From Clostridioides difficile CD160 (GTDB taxonomy: Bacteria; Bacillota; Clostridia; Peptostreptococcales; Peptostreptococcaceae), in NCBI RefSeq assembly GCF_000449425.2, contig NZ_AVHW01000038.1, positions 1-64,000 of the forward strand: a DNA stretch of 64,000 nucleotides, in the 5' to 3' direction. Positions 33,986 through 43,755 of the stretch are shown here, piece by piece. How positions within the stretch are numbered: position 1 is the stretch's first letter; every line of letters begins with the position of its first letter. The position numbers were made by a program, and so were the translations under genes. Below the pieces are notes generated by a model, which was given only the letters and a program-made list of their open reading frames with translations, searched no databases and was not told the origin of the DNA.

Positions 33986-34342
33986 ATGGCAAGAGTTAAA
34001 AAAGCTATGAACGCTCGTAAAAAGCACAAGAAAATATTAAAACTTGCAAAAGGATTCAGAGGATCTAGAAGCAAATTATATAGACCAGCAAATACATTCG
34101 TAATGAAAGCATTAAAAAATGCTTATATAGGAAGAAAGTTAAAGAAGAGAGACTTCAGAAAACTTTGGATACAAAGAATAAATGCAGCTGCTAGAATGAA
34201 TGGAATATCTTATTCAAGATTAATGAATGGATTAAAATTATCTGGTATTGAAGTTAACAGAAAGATGTTATCTGAAATGGCTATACAAGACCCAGAAGGA
34301 TTTGCAAAATTAGCAGAAGCTGCTAAAGCAAAATTAGCTTAG
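33986..34342 (+). CDS. rplT: 50S ribosomal protein L20
   Basis: A 118-residue protein of standard length. [19 protein letters not shown] and the conserved [20 protein letters not shown] and [19 protein letters not shown] are present. L20 is needed early in 50S assembly and is the known repressor of this operon in Firmicutes, binding the leader RNA. The basic N-terminal extension binds 23S rRNA. AAAGGAGG precedes the start by eight bases. Confidence 0.97.
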   Translation: MARVKKAMNARKKHKKILKLAKGFRGSRSKLYRPANTFVMKALKNAYIGRKLKKRDFRKLWIQRINAAARMNGISYSRLMNGLKLSGIEVNRKMLSEMAIQDPEGFAKLAEAAKAKLA

Positions 34343-34360
34343 TATTGAATCATGAAATGT

Positions 34361-34400
34361 AAAGTCTTTGAGTTATACAAATAATTCAAGGGCTTTTTTA
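34361..34400 (+). terminator. Intrinsic terminator of the infC operon
   Basis: AAAGTCTTTGAGTTAT (34361-34376) pairs with ATAATTCAAGGGCTTTTTT (34381-34399), allowing G-T pairs, and ends in a T run just after rplT. Confidence 0.8.
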
Positions 34401-34558
34401 TTTTTTGAAAAGTAATTGCTTATGAAAAAATTTTACTGTTATTATTTGACTATAGAAAATGATATTACCCAATGTAAAAATTTTCCAAGTAATCTTGAAT
34501 TGATATTATCAACATGATAATATTATCTTATTAAGAATATTATGGGAGGTAATGCAAT

Positions 34559-35095
34559 ATGAATGATAAGTTGATGGATTGTTTTGTAAACCCAACTAAA
34601 TGTAAGTTGCTACTTGAGATTTTTTCAAATAACAGAACTACAGCAAAACAGTTAGGCGAAAAATTTCAAGACATATCAAAAGCTACACTCTATCGCTATC
34701 TTAATAAAATGCTAGAAGATGACATTATAAAAGTGATTGAAGAAAATAAAATAAGAGGAACTGTTGAAAAAGTATATGCTATGAAGTTGGATATCGCTGA
34801 TGATGTAAAGAATATTATAAATGAGAATTCTGGAGAAGCATATGCACAGCTATTTACTCAATATATGATGGTATTTTTAAAAGAGTTTTATGAGTATGCT
34901 GAAAAAGGGGAAAAGGATATCTTAAAAGATGGTTCGGGATTTTCTGTCTGTCCAGTGTATGCTAGTGTTGATGAGATAGTTGAAGCGAATAAAAAGATTG
35001 CTAATATACTGGAACCTCTTAAAAATAATTTACATGGAGAGGGAAGAAGATTGCACTCTATAGGATTAATAATTACACCACCTAAAGAATATTAA
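34559..35095 (+). CDS. Winged-helix transcriptional regulator (ArsR/HTH_20-like)
   Basis: A 178-residue regulator. The N-terminal HTH runs from CFVNPTKCKLLLEIFSNN to ISKATLYRYLNKMLEDDIIKVI (about 10-60) with a wing containing RGTVEKVYAM. The C-terminal helical part (about 75-178) should dimerise or bind ligand and contains a Cys in SVCPVYASV. Such HTH_20 regulators often sense small molecules, but none can be named. GGGAGG precedes the start. It stands 170 bases upstream of the DHH gene and may control it. Confidence 0.72.
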   Translation: MNDKLMDCFVNPTKCKLLLEIFSNNRTTAKQLGEKFQDISKATLYRYLNKMLEDDIIKVIEENKIRGTVEKVYAMKLDIADDVKNIINENSGEAYAQLFTQYMMVFLKEFYEYAEKGEKDILKDGSGFSVCPVYASVDEIVEANKKIANILEPLKNNLHGEGRRLHSIGLIITPPKEY

Positions 35096-35266
35096 TAGTA
35101 ATAAAAAGTAACAGTTTGATTTTCATATAAAGCTGTTGCTTTTTTAGTATTTTTATTTCAATGTATGTAATAAAATGTATATCAAGCTGACATATAAAAT
35201 GATATGATATATTTAAGGAAAAGATTGTATATATATGACATATTTAAAGTAAAGGGGATGAAACTT

Positions 35267-36184
35267 ATGAGGTTAATTACACGTTCTGATTTTGATGGAT
35301 TAGTATGTGGTGCATTATTAAAAGAAGCAGGTATTATTGATAATTGGAAATTTGCTCATCCTAAGGACTTACAGGATGGATTAGTTGAGGTAACAGAAGA
35401 TGATTGTCTTGCAAATGTACCATTTGTTGAGGGTTGTGGTCTTTGGTTTGACCATCACTCTAGTGAGTTTGAGAGAAATGAGCTTCTAGGAAAGTACAAA
35501 GGTGAAAGTCGTATGGCTCCTTCTTGTGCAAGAATTATTTATGAGTATTATGGTGGAAGTGAAAGATTTCCTCATTTTAATGAGATGTTAGAGGCAGTAG
35601 ACAAAGTTGATTCTGGAAATCTTACAATAGAAGAAGTACAAAATCCAACTGGATGGATTTTAATTGGTTACCTTATGGACCCAAGGACTGGTCTCGGTCG
35701 TTGGAGAAACTTTACCATATCTAACTATCAATTAATGGAAAAGCTAATTGATGCATGTAGAACTTTAAGTACAGAAGAAATTTTAGAATTACCAGATGTA
35801 AAAGAACGTATAGATGTTTATTTTGAGCAAACAAGTAAATTTAAAGAGATGATTGCTCAATATACACATGTAGAAGGAGATGTTATCATTTCTGATTTAC
35901 GTGGAGTTGAGACAATCTACACAGGGAATCGTTTTATGATTTACAGTATGTATCCAGAACAAAACATATCTGCTTGGATTGTAAATGGTAAAGGTGGAAA
36001 AGGGTGTTCTGTAGCTGTTGGATATAGTATTTTAAATAGAACTTCTAATGTTGATGTTGGTAGTCTAATGCTTAAGTATGGCGGTGGCGGACATAAAGCT
36101 GTTGGAACTTGCCAGTTCAATGATGAGCAAATAGAGGAACTACTTCCAAAGTTACTTGATGAACTTGTAAATCCTAAAAAATAA
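35267..36184 (+). CDS. DHH-family phosphoesterase
   Basis: About 305 residues. The N-terminal DHH catalytic domain shows ITRSDFDGLVCGALL, the diagnostic WFDHHSSEFE and the metal-site Asp in EAVDKVDSGNL. The C-terminal part ends with LMLKYGGGGHKAVGTCQF, the DHHA1-type GGGH substrate motif. Relatives hydrolyse short oligonucleotides, cyclic dinucleotides or polyphosphate; the soluble short form is closest to exopolyphosphatase/NrnA-like enzymes. AAAGGGG is nine bases before ATG 35267; ATG 35258 lies against it. Confidence 0.83.
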   Translation: MRLITRSDFDGLVCGALLKEAGIIDNWKFAHPKDLQDGLVEVTEDDCLANVPFVEGCGLWFDHHSSEFERNELLGKYKGESRMAPSCARIIYEYYGGSERFPHFNEMLEAVDKVDSGNLTIEEVQNPTGWILIGYLMDPRTGLGRWRNFTISNYQLMEKLIDACRTLSTEEILELPDVKERIDVYFEQTSKFKEMIAQYTHVEGDVIISDLRGVETIYTGNRFMIYSMYPEQNISAWIVNGKGGKGCSVAVGYSILNRTSNVDVGSLMLKYGGGGHKAVGTCQFNDEQIEELLPKLLDELVNPKK

Positions 36185-36625
36185 TGAATGAACTTATAAA
36201 TTATAAAAGCTAATATAAATAAAATCGAACTTCTTTGTACCCTTTCACATAAGGTTGTGAAGTGGTACAATGCAGTTCTTTAATATTTTACTAATTGAAA
36301 TGCCCATACTATCATACCTATAGTAGAAACTGAGCTTAGTATCAGGATTCTCCCATATCTCGTCTTAAATCATATTCATTATTGTACAGCTTTAAATGCA
36401 CTAAATATACTTGCATACCAAAACATGACTCGTAATCGTTCTATTTAATATAACAACTTAAAATATGATTAAATACAAATAATATAAGGGATAAAATGTA
36501 TATATTTGAATATAAAATCTGATGCCTAAATGAATGTTGCTCATAATCATATAAACTGCTATAGTTTAAAATAAAGTATGATGTTAAATTTTATTATAAT
36601 CTAAAGATTTAAGAGGGAGGATTTT
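36185..36625. other. Spacer with a terminator-like hairpin
   Basis: A 441-base spacer. A strong stem-loop at 36227-36278 ends the DHH gene. The right end (about 36560-36610) shares the leader sequence found before the second lipoprotein gene (38800-38855). TATAGT near 36561 may be a -10. Confidence 0.5.
36227..36290 (+). terminator. Intrinsic terminator-like hairpin
   Basis: GAACT, TTTGTACC and CTTTCACA on the left pair in order with TTGTGAAG, TGGTACAA and AGTTC on the right (36227-36278), with small interior loops. TTTAATATTTT follows. Confidence 0.7.
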
Positions 36626-38551
36626 ATGAAAATAAAATTTTTTATAATGACATCTATGATATTTTTAATAGTATCACTACTTGTGGCGTGTCAAAGTACT
36701 GAAAATTTAGAAGAGGAAACACCAGATGCAGAAATTAAAATACTAGGTACAGCTGACTTACATTCAATTGTGACAGATTCTTTGGTTTCATATGTAAAAG
36801 AAGAAAGAGCAAAGAATGAAAATTTACTCATGGTAGATGCAGGAGATTTTTTTGGTACACAAAGTAAAGAAATGTGGGAGTGGACTTTTGGAAAAAAGCT
36901 AGTTATTAGAAGAAATGGTAGGGCAAAATATGAAGATATAATTAAGACAAGTAAAGATGAGGTACCTATAGTCAAAGATATGTCACCATTGAAATATGAT
37001 GCTGTAGTATTTGGAGATAATGAATTTATTTCAAATGATAAGCAAAATCTTGATAAACTAGTTTCTGATTTTAAAAATAATAATATGCCATTGGTATCGG
37101 CAAATATATATGAACAATCTGGAGAAAATTATGTACAACCATATGTGATGAAAAATGTTAAGACAGATGCTGGAAATGTAAAAGTCGGAATACTAGGTCT
37201 TACTATAAAAGAAGTAGGGGAAAATCATGGTCTTGAAGATTTTGAAAAAGAAAAAAAGGCAAGAGAACTTGGAGAACAACCTGAGTACAAGGGAAAATTA
37301 TATTCAAATGATTTAATAGAAGATGCAAAAAAATGGGTAAAAGTAATGCAAAAAGAAAGTCCAGATATAATAGTTGCAGTTGTCCATTCAGGGGAAGAAC
37401 CTAAAACAAATAGGAATCCAGGTAATAGAATAAAGGAATTAGCAACTACAGTTGACGGGATAGATGCAATTGTAGCTGGTCATACTCATGAAAAAATAGA
37501 TGAGCATAAATATAAAAATAAGTCTGGCGAAGAAGTAATAGTGACACAACCAGGGTCACATGCAGATAGTGTGTCACAGATTAATTTTAAATTAAATAAG
37601 AAAGATGATAAGTGGGAAATAAAGGAAAAGTATAGTAAATTAAAAGTAATTGACAAAGAAGTAAGTATAGTTGCTACTGCAGATTTACATTCACATTTCT
37701 CTGACAAATTAACTGTTGACCTTATTAATGAACGAAGTAATCCGATTGAACCTGTAGTAGTAGATGCAGGTGACTTTTTAGATCCTCAAACAGAGGTAAT
37801 GACTCAGTGGTATAAAGAGTGGAAAAATATAAGAGATAAGAATACAGGCAAAAAGATTAGTAGATGTCCAATGGTTAAATCTATGAATCAGGGTATGTAT
37901 GATGCAGTAGTACTTGGAAATCATGAGTTTATATCTGAAAAAGATGAGTTTTGGTCAGATGAGCGTCTTTTAGATGAGGTTATAGAGGATTTTGAACAGG
38001 ATTCAATTTCTGTATTATCAGCAAATATATATAGGCAATCTGGTGAAAATTATGTTAAGCCATATCTCATAAAAGATGTAGAGACGAATGAGGGAAATGT
38101 AAAAGTAGGAATATTGGGTCTTACTATAAAAGAAGTGGGTAAAGGTCTTAAAAATGTAATTTTACAAGAGCAATTTCAATACAAAGATAAATTGTACGCA
38201 AATGATTTAGTGGAAGATGCAAAAAAGTGGGTAAAAGTGATGAAAAAAGAAAAGCCAGATATAATAGTTGCAGTAGTACACTCAGGAGAAGAACCTAAAA
38301 ATCCAAAGCATCCAGGCAATAGAATAAAGGAACTAGCAACTACAGTAGATGGAATTGATGCGATTGTAGCTAGTCATACTCATGAAAAAATAGATGAACA
38401 TGACTATAAAAATAAAGCTGGAGATAGAGTTATAGTGACACAACCAGGAGAACATGGTAAATATTATTCTAAAATTACTTTTAAAGTAAATAAAGAAAAA
38501 GGTTCATGGGTTATCAATGATAAATTTAGTAAAACAGTCGCAGTCGAATAA
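36626..38551 (+). CDS. Lipoprotein with two metallophosphatase (5'-nucleotidase-like) domains, paralogue 1
   Basis: A 641-residue secreted lipoprotein: a signal peptide with lipobox LLVAC (Cys22), then two tandem calcineurin-like domains of the 5'-nucleotidase/UshA metal-binding type. Domain 1 (about 37-345) has TADLHS, DAGDFF, FGDNEF where family members have GNHE, VVHSGEE and AGHTHEK. Domain 2 (about 346-641) has TADLHSHF, DAGDFL, intact LGNHEF, VVHSGEE and ASHTHEK with Ser for Gly. No C-terminal nucleotide-specificity domain follows either one. It probably acts at the cell surface on phosphoesters. The catalytic His change in domain 1 suggests activity mainly in domain 2. A close paralogue follows downstream. 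Confidence 0.83.
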   Translation: MKIKFFIMTSMIFLIVSLLVACQSTENLEEETPDAEIKILGTADLHSIVTDSLVSYVKEERAKNENLLMVDAGDFFGTQSKEMWEWTFGKKLVIRRNGRAKYEDIIKTSKDEVPIVKDMSPLKYDAVVFGDNEFISNDKQNLDKLVSDFKNNNMPLVSANIYEQSGENYVQPYVMKNVKTDAGNVKVGILGLTIKEVGENHGLEDFEKEKKARELGEQPEYKGKLYSNDLIEDAKKWVKVMQKESPDIIVAVVHSGEEPKTNRNPGNRIKELATTVDGIDAIVAGHTHEKIDEHKYKNKSGEEVIVTQPGSHADSVSQINFKLNKKDDKWEIKEKYSKLKVIDKEVSIVATADLHSHFSDKLTVDLINERSNPIEPVVVDAGDFLDPQTEVMTQWYKEWKNIRDKNTGKKISRCPMVKSMNQGMYDAVVLGNHEFISEKDEFWSDERLLDEVIEDFEQDSISVLSANIYRQSGENYVKPYLIKDVETNEGNVKVGILGLTIKEVGKGLKNVILQEQFQYKDKLYANDLVEDAKKWVKVMKKEKPDIIVAVVHSGEEPKNPKHPGNRIKELATTVDGIDAIVASHTHEKIDEHDYKNKAGDRVIVTQPGEHGKYYSKITFKVNKEKGSWVINDKFSKTVAVE

Positions 38552-38721
38552 TTTTATAAAATTTATAGATACAGCAAAATGTCTAATATTAGCAGTATAG
38601 ATAAGATGAATAGATAAGAGTATTTCAATGTGGTAAATATATTGTGAGTATACTAGGATAAATCTTAATTGATAATCTGAGTGTACTAGAGTAAGTTTTA
38701 TTTTACTAATAAAAAATATTG

Positions 38722-38770
38722 AGAACTATATGTAGATTTAATTAAAAAGGAATTTACGTATAGTTCTTTT
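38722..38770 (+). terminator. Probable intrinsic terminator
   Basis: AGAACTATA(T)GTA (38722-38733) pairs with TTAC(G)TATAGTTCT (38753-38766), followed by TTTTAGTA, between the two lipoprotein genes. The genes therefore seem to be transcribed separately. Confidence 0.6.
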
Positions 38771-38859
38771 AGTATAATAAATAGTACAAACTTATATAGT
38801 AAAGATAAAGCATGATATTAAATTTTATTATCATCCAAAAATCTAAGGGGGAGGCTTTT

Positions 38860-40758
38860 ATGAAAATAAAATTTATTATAATGGCATCAATAATATTTTT
38901 AATAGTATTACTCGTAGGGTGTCAAAGTACCAAAGATACAGAAATCAATGTACTTGCTACAAGTGATTTACATTCAATTATTCCAGATAATTTGGTTTCC
39001 TATGTTGAGGAAGAAAGAAAATATGATGAGAATTTACTTATGGTAGATGCAGGAGATTTTTTTGATATGCAAAGTGGTGAAATGAACAAGTGGTTTACTG
39101 GACAAAAACTGGTAAGATTTAAAGATGGTATACCAGAGTACAAAAAAATAGCTGAACCACGTGAAGGGGAGGTTCCTTTAGCTAAAGAAATGGCAAAGCT
39201 GAAATATGATGCAGTTACATTTGGAAATCATGAATTTGTTTCTAATGATAAACAAAGCCTTGATAGGTTGGTTTCTGATTTTAAAAATAATAATATACCA
39301 TTGGTGTCAGCAAATGTATATAAACAATCTGGAGAAAACTATGTAGAGCCATATGTAATGAAAAGTGTAAAGACTGATAAAGGGGATGTAAAGGTTGGAA
39401 TATTAGGTCTAACTATAAAGGAAGTGGGTGAACGCTCAAGATTTAAAAATTTTGAGGAAGACAAAAAAGCTAGAGAACTTGGGGAACAAGCACAGTATAA
39501 AGGAGAATTATATGCAAATGATTTAGTAGAAGATGCTAAGAAGTGGGTAAAGGTTATGAAAAAGGAAAAGCCAGACATAATAATTGCCATCGTACATTCA
39601 GGTGAAGAACCCAAAAACCCTAAAAACCCAGGAAATAGAATAAAAGAATTAGCAACTACTGTAGATGGTATAGATGCTATTGTAGCAGGGCATACTCATG
39701 AAAAAATAGAACAGCATACATATAAAAATAAGTCTGGTGAAGAAGTAATAGTAACACAACCTGGAGCTCATGGTAATAGTGTATCAAAGATTAATTTTAA
39801 GTTAGATAAGAAAAATGAGAAGTGGTCTATAAAAGATAAGTACAGTGAGTTAAAAATATTTGGAAAAGAGGTAAATATAATCACAACATCTGGTCTGCAT
39901 CAAAATTTTTCAGATGAAATGGTAGTCAGCTTGTTTAATGAAAGAGATAGAGATGTCCAGCCTATATTTATTGATACTGGGGATTTTCTGGATACCAACG
40001 CAAAAGAAATGACTAAATGGTCTAAAGAGTGGCAGTACAATGCAAAGAAAGGTATCCATAAAAAAATAAATGAATGGCCAATTGTATACCTTGGTTATGA
40101 TGCAGTAGTACTTGGTAGCCATGAGCTTACATCAGATAAAAATAATTTTAAAGAAAAGAAATCTACATTGGATTCTATTATAGAAAATTTTGAGGAAATG
40201 AAGATACCAGTTTTGTCAGCTAATATATATAATGAATCTGGAGAAAATTATGTAAAACCATATATAATGCATAAAGTGGAAACTAGGGAGGGGAGTATAA
40301 AGGTTGGAGTATTGGGTCTTACTGTAGATAAGGATGAAAAAGATTCAAGTGATTCAGGTTCAAATAAAGATTCAAAGAATTTAAAGATTCATGAAGAAAC
40401 AGAAAAATTATATACAAACAATTTGGTAAAAGATGCAGAAGAATGGATAAGGGTTATGCAAAAGGAAAATCCAGACGTAATCGTTGCAGTTGTTCATTCA
40501 GATAATAATATGGCCCTAAAAAATCCAAGTAGTGAAATAAAAAAACTTGCTATGTCAGTAGATGGAATAGATGCTATTGTGGTAGGTCATACGAAAAATA
40601 AAATTGAAGAACATAGTTATAAGAATGAGTTTGGGGATAAGGTTATAGTAACACAATCTGGAGAAGAGTGTTATTCTAAAATAAGCCTTGAATTAAGAAA
40701 AGAAAATGGTAAATGGAATGTCATCAATAAGTACAGTAAGTCAATAAAAATGAAGTAA
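38860..40758 (+). CDS. Lipoprotein with two metallophosphatase domains, paralogue 2
   Basis: A 632-residue paralogue of the preceding gene. It has a lipobox LLVGC (Cys21) and two calcineurin-like domains. Domain 1 keeps every signature: TSDLHS, DAGDFF, FGNHEF, IVHSGEE, AGHTHEK. Domain 2 has lost most of them: TSGLHQ (metal Asp to Gly345), LGSHEL (Asn to Ser), VVHSDNN and VGHTKNK (second His to Lys), so it is probably inactive. The ATG at 38860 follows GGGGGAGG. The leader before it resembles that of paralogue 1, so the duplication included the control region. The decay is opposite in the two genes: domain 1 in the first, domain 2 here. Confidence 0.83.
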   Translation: MKIKFIIMASIIFLIVLLVGCQSTKDTEINVLATSDLHSIIPDNLVSYVEEERKYDENLLMVDAGDFFDMQSGEMNKWFTGQKLVRFKDGIPEYKKIAEPREGEVPLAKEMAKLKYDAVTFGNHEFVSNDKQSLDRLVSDFKNNNIPLVSANVYKQSGENYVEPYVMKSVKTDKGDVKVGILGLTIKEVGERSRFKNFEEDKKARELGEQAQYKGELYANDLVEDAKKWVKVMKKEKPDIIIAIVHSGEEPKNPKNPGNRIKELATTVDGIDAIVAGHTHEKIEQHTYKNKSGEEVIVTQPGAHGNSVSKINFKLDKKNEKWSIKDKYSELKIFGKEVNIITTSGLHQNFSDEMVVSLFNERDRDVQPIFIDTGDFLDTNAKEMTKWSKEWQYNAKKGIHKKINEWPIVYLGYDAVVLGSHELTSDKNNFKEKKSTLDSIIENFEEMKIPVLSANIYNESGENYVKPYIMHKVETREGSIKVGVLGLTVDKDEKDSSDSGSNKDSKNLKIHEETEKLYTNNLVKDAEEWIRVMQKENPDVIVAVVHSDNNMALKNPSSEIKKLAMSVDGIDAIVVGHTKNKIEEHSYKNEFGDKVIVTQSGEECYSKISLELRKENGKWNVINKYSKSIKMK

Positions 40759-40832
40759 GTCAATAAAATTTAATTTAGACAAAAATAGGCCTAGATATAG
40801 TTAAAAGATTAAAGAATTGTATATTAAAACAC

Positions 40833-40869
40833 AAAAGAAGAACCTTTATATCTGAGGTTCTTCTCTTTT
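40833..40869. terminator. Bidirectional terminator
   Basis: AAAAGAAGAACCT (40833-40845) pairs with AGGTTCTTCTCTTTT (40855-40869) between the convergent lipoprotein and LysR genes. Confidence 0.8.
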
Positions 40870-40871
40870 AT

Positions 40872-41750
40872 TTACAGACAAGTAAAATTATCTATAAAGA
40901 ATCGAATATATTTTTCCTTTACATTTTTTTGATATGCAATACCGTATTCAATGAGAGCTTGTTCAGTGATTGGGCGAATAATAAAGCCATCACTTTCCAC
41001 TGGTATGCAATGTTCAGGTAATATTGCTATACCATATCCACAATTTGCAAGTAGGATACTTGCTTGGTCATTTTCACATACAATATTAAAGTGGCTTTGA
41101 GAATGTAATGCTATTTTTTCCTGCAATACATTCCCATGTTGAAATGGTATAAATTTAGGATTCAATATAATTAAGCAATTTGTCTTTAAATCATCAAAAG
41201 ATACACTATCTTTCTTAGCAAGTATGGATTGTGAGGACATAATAGCATAATTTTTAGCATCTTTTAATTTTTTAAAAGAACATTCTTTCATATCTCTAAT
41301 CATTTCTCTTGTCGAAAGCATAATGTCTAAATGTTTATTATTGAATAAATTTTTAAGTTTAAAATAATCTTCCATAAAGATTAAAGGGTATACCTGTGGA
41401 AAGACGATTCGTAAGTCTGACAAGATATCTTTTAATTTATTGAGTTCAGCATGACTAGAACATCCAATACGTAAAAAAGAAGTGTTCTGAGAAGTAGCTT
41501 TTGCTATCCTTTTTTGTGACATCTCTATTTTGTTGAGTATATCTTTGGCATCGTTGTAAAATATATTTCCCATTTCCGTCAATCTAACCATCTTTGAGTT
41601 TCGTATAAATAATTTCGCTCCTAATTCTTCTTCTAGATTTTTGATATGGTGGGTGACTGTAGGAGTAGATAAAAAAAGTTCTTCTGCAGCTTTTGTGAAA
41701 TTTAGCCTGTCAGCAACACATACGAAACATTTTAATTGTTGAGTATTCAT
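40872..41750 (-). CDS. LysR-family transcriptional regulator
   Basis: About 292 residues. The N-terminal HTH is canonical: LKCFVCVADRLNFTKAAEEL and STPTVTHHIKNLEEELGAKLF, followed by an effector-binding domain of type 2 periplasmic fold. The ATG at 41750 (MNTQQLKCF) is chosen because GGAAGGTG is five bases upstream; the ATG at 41768 precedes that site. It is divergent from an ABC exporter pair with 268 bases between them, the usual LysR arrangement, so it probably controls the exporter. The inducer is unknown. Confidence 0.87.
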   Translation of the reverse strand: MNTQQLKCFVCVADRLNFTKAAEELFLSTPTVTHHIKNLEEELGAKLFIRNSKMVRLTEMGNIFYNDAKDILNKIEMSQKRIAKATSQNTSFLRIGCSSHAELNKLKDILSDLRIVFPQVYPLIFMEDYFKLKNLFNNKHLDIMLSTREMIRDMKECSFKKLKDAKNYAIMSSQSILAKKDSVSFDDLKTNCLIILNPKFIPFQHGNVLQEKIALHSQSHFNIVCENDQASILLANCGYGIAILPEHCIPVESDGFIIRPITEQALIEYGIAYQKNVKEKYIRFFIDNFTCL

Positions 41751-42018
41751 AGAGCACCTTCCTTCCATATTAAAAGTATAACTGGAAGATACTATAATTT
41801 CAATATAACATTAGATTTTATCTAATATTATTGCGTTTTTTGAAATTCTCATTCAAAACAGATAATGATAAAATTTTAAATATCAGACATCTAAGTATAA
41901 CCATTTCTACAACAAAATAAATAAAATTTAAGTAAGAAAATTATAGATAATTGAAGCTGTCTGATAAAACTTAGAATAAGTCAACATCTTAAAAATTAGT
42001 TAGAAAAGGAGATAGAGT

Positions 42019-43755
42019 ATGATTAAAAAATTAGCTTGTTCTATTAAAGAGTATAAAAAGGCTTCTATACTAACATCAGTATTTGTTATATTGGAAGTCT
42101 TAATGGAAATTTTGATTCCTCTGATTATGGCAGAAATGATTGATGTGGGAATCAGTGGAAACAATACACAGACCCTAGTACGATTTGGAACGATTTTAAT
42201 TGTTTGTGTATTTTTAGGGTTATTTTTTGGAATCCTGTCTGGAAGCTTTTGTGCTACTGCATCTGCTGGATTTGCACAAAATTTAAGGAAGGATATGTAT
42301 TATAAAATACAGGGCTATTCTTTTGCTAATATTGATAAGTTTTCAAGTTCAAGTATTGTAACAAGATTAACTACTGATGTTACAAATGTCCAAAATGCTT
42401 ATATGATGATTATTCGTGTGGCTGTGCGTGCTCCACTTATGCTTGTATTTTCATTGGTTGCTGTATTTATGGTTAATGCGAGTTTATCATCTATATTTTT
42501 AATTGCAATCCCAATTCTTGGCGTTGGTTTGTATTTCATTGTAAACCGTTCCCATCCATATTTTGAAAGAGTGTTTAATACTTATGATGATTTAAATGGA
42601 GTTGTGCAAGAGAATCTCACAGGTATACGAGTAGTTAAATCTTTTGTAAGAGAAAAATTTGAAATCAAGAAGTTTAAAAATATCTCAGAAAAAATATACA
42701 AGACGTTTGGAAAAGCTGAAGGAATTGTTGCATATAATATGCCATTAATGCAGTTTTCAGTATATTGTTGTACACTACTACTTTGCTGGTTTGGTTCAAA
42801 GATGATAGTTTCAAGCAACGCAACTACAATGACTACAGGGGAACTTTCAAGCTTAATTGCATATGCCATGAATATTCTTAATTGTCTTATGATGTTATCT
42901 ATGGTTATGGTTATGATTAATATGGCAAGAGCTTCTTCTGAACGAATTATAGAAATAGTAGATGAAGAGAGTTCCTTGAAAAATGGTGATAATCCTGTAT
43001 ATCATATGGAAAATGGAGAAATAAGTTTTGATAATGTATCGTTTAGTTACGTAGATGATAAAGAAAAAGAGTGTCTAAAAAATATTTCATTTCATATAGA
43101 AGCTGGTTCAACATTAGGGATTATAGGTGGAACTGGAAGTGGGAAAAGTTCGTTGGTTCAATTAATACCACGTCTTTATGATGTTACAGAGGGGAAAATT
43201 ACAATAGGAGGTGTAAATGTAAAAGATTATGATTTATTTACGCTTCGTAATGAAGTAGCAATGGTTCTTCAAAAAAATGAGTTGTTTTCTGGGACAATTA
43301 AAGAAAATTTACTTTGGGGAAATAAATATGCTAGTGAAGAAGAAATGATACATGCTTGTAAATTGGCACAGGCAAATCCTTTTATTGAAACATTTCCAGA
43401 TAAATATGACACGTATATTGAACAGGGAGGGACAAATGTTTCTGGTGGTCAAAAGCAAAGACTGTGCATTGCAAGAGCTTTGTTAAAAAAACCAAAAATT
43501 TTAATACTTGATGATTCTACAAGTGCAGTCGATACAAAGACTGATTCAATGATTAGAAAATCATTTAGTGAGGAAATACCAGAGACTACAAAAATTATTA
43601 TTGCACAACGTATTTCTTCAGTAGAAGATGCTGATTATATTATTGTCATGGAAGGCGGTAAAATCAATGGGTATGGAACACATGAAGAACTGCTAAAAAC
43701 GAATGTAATCTATAGGGAAATCTATGATTCGCAAACGAAGGGAGATGATAAGTGA
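42019..43755 (+). CDS. Heterodimeric ABC exporter, subunit with degenerate catalytic site
   Basis: A 578-residue fused exporter: six transmembrane helices (about 1-320) and an ATPase domain. Walker A is GGTGSGKSS and the signature VSGGQKQR is canonical. The Walker B end is LILDDSTSAVD, with Asp for the catalytic Glu, and the switch histidine is replaced in IIAQRISS (Gln for His). This is the non-catalytic half of a BmrCD/TM287-288-type heterodimer. Its ATG has AAAAGGAGAT upstream. Its stop overlaps the partner's start by one base (TGATG). The cargo is probably a drug or peptide. It is regulated by the divergent LysR gene, by inference. Confidence 0.88.
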   Translation: MIKKLACSIKEYKKASILTSVFVILEVLMEILIPLIMAEMIDVGISGNNTQTLVRFGTILIVCVFLGLFFGILSGSFCATASAGFAQNLRKDMYYKIQGYSFANIDKFSSSSIVTRLTTDVTNVQNAYMMIIRVAVRAPLMLVFSLVAVFMVNASLSSIFLIAIPILGVGLYFIVNRSHPYFERVFNTYDDLNGVVQENLTGIRVVKSFVREKFEIKKFKNISEKIYKTFGKAEGIVAYNMPLMQFSVYCCTLLLCWFGSKMIVSSNATTMTTGELSSLIAYAMNILNCLMMLSMVMVMINMARASSERIIEIVDEESSLKNGDNPVYHMENGEISFDNVSFSYVDDKEKECLKNISFHIEAGSTLGIIGGTGSGKSSLVQLIPRLYDVTEGKITIGGVNVKDYDLFTLRNEVAMVLQKNELFSGTIKENLLWGNKYASEEEMIHACKLAQANPFIETFPDKYDTYIEQGGTNVSGGQKQRLCIARALLKKPKILILDDSTSAVDTKTDSMIRKSFSEEIPETTKIIIAQRISSVEDADYIIVMEGGKINGYGTHEELLKTNVIYREIYDSQTKGDDK

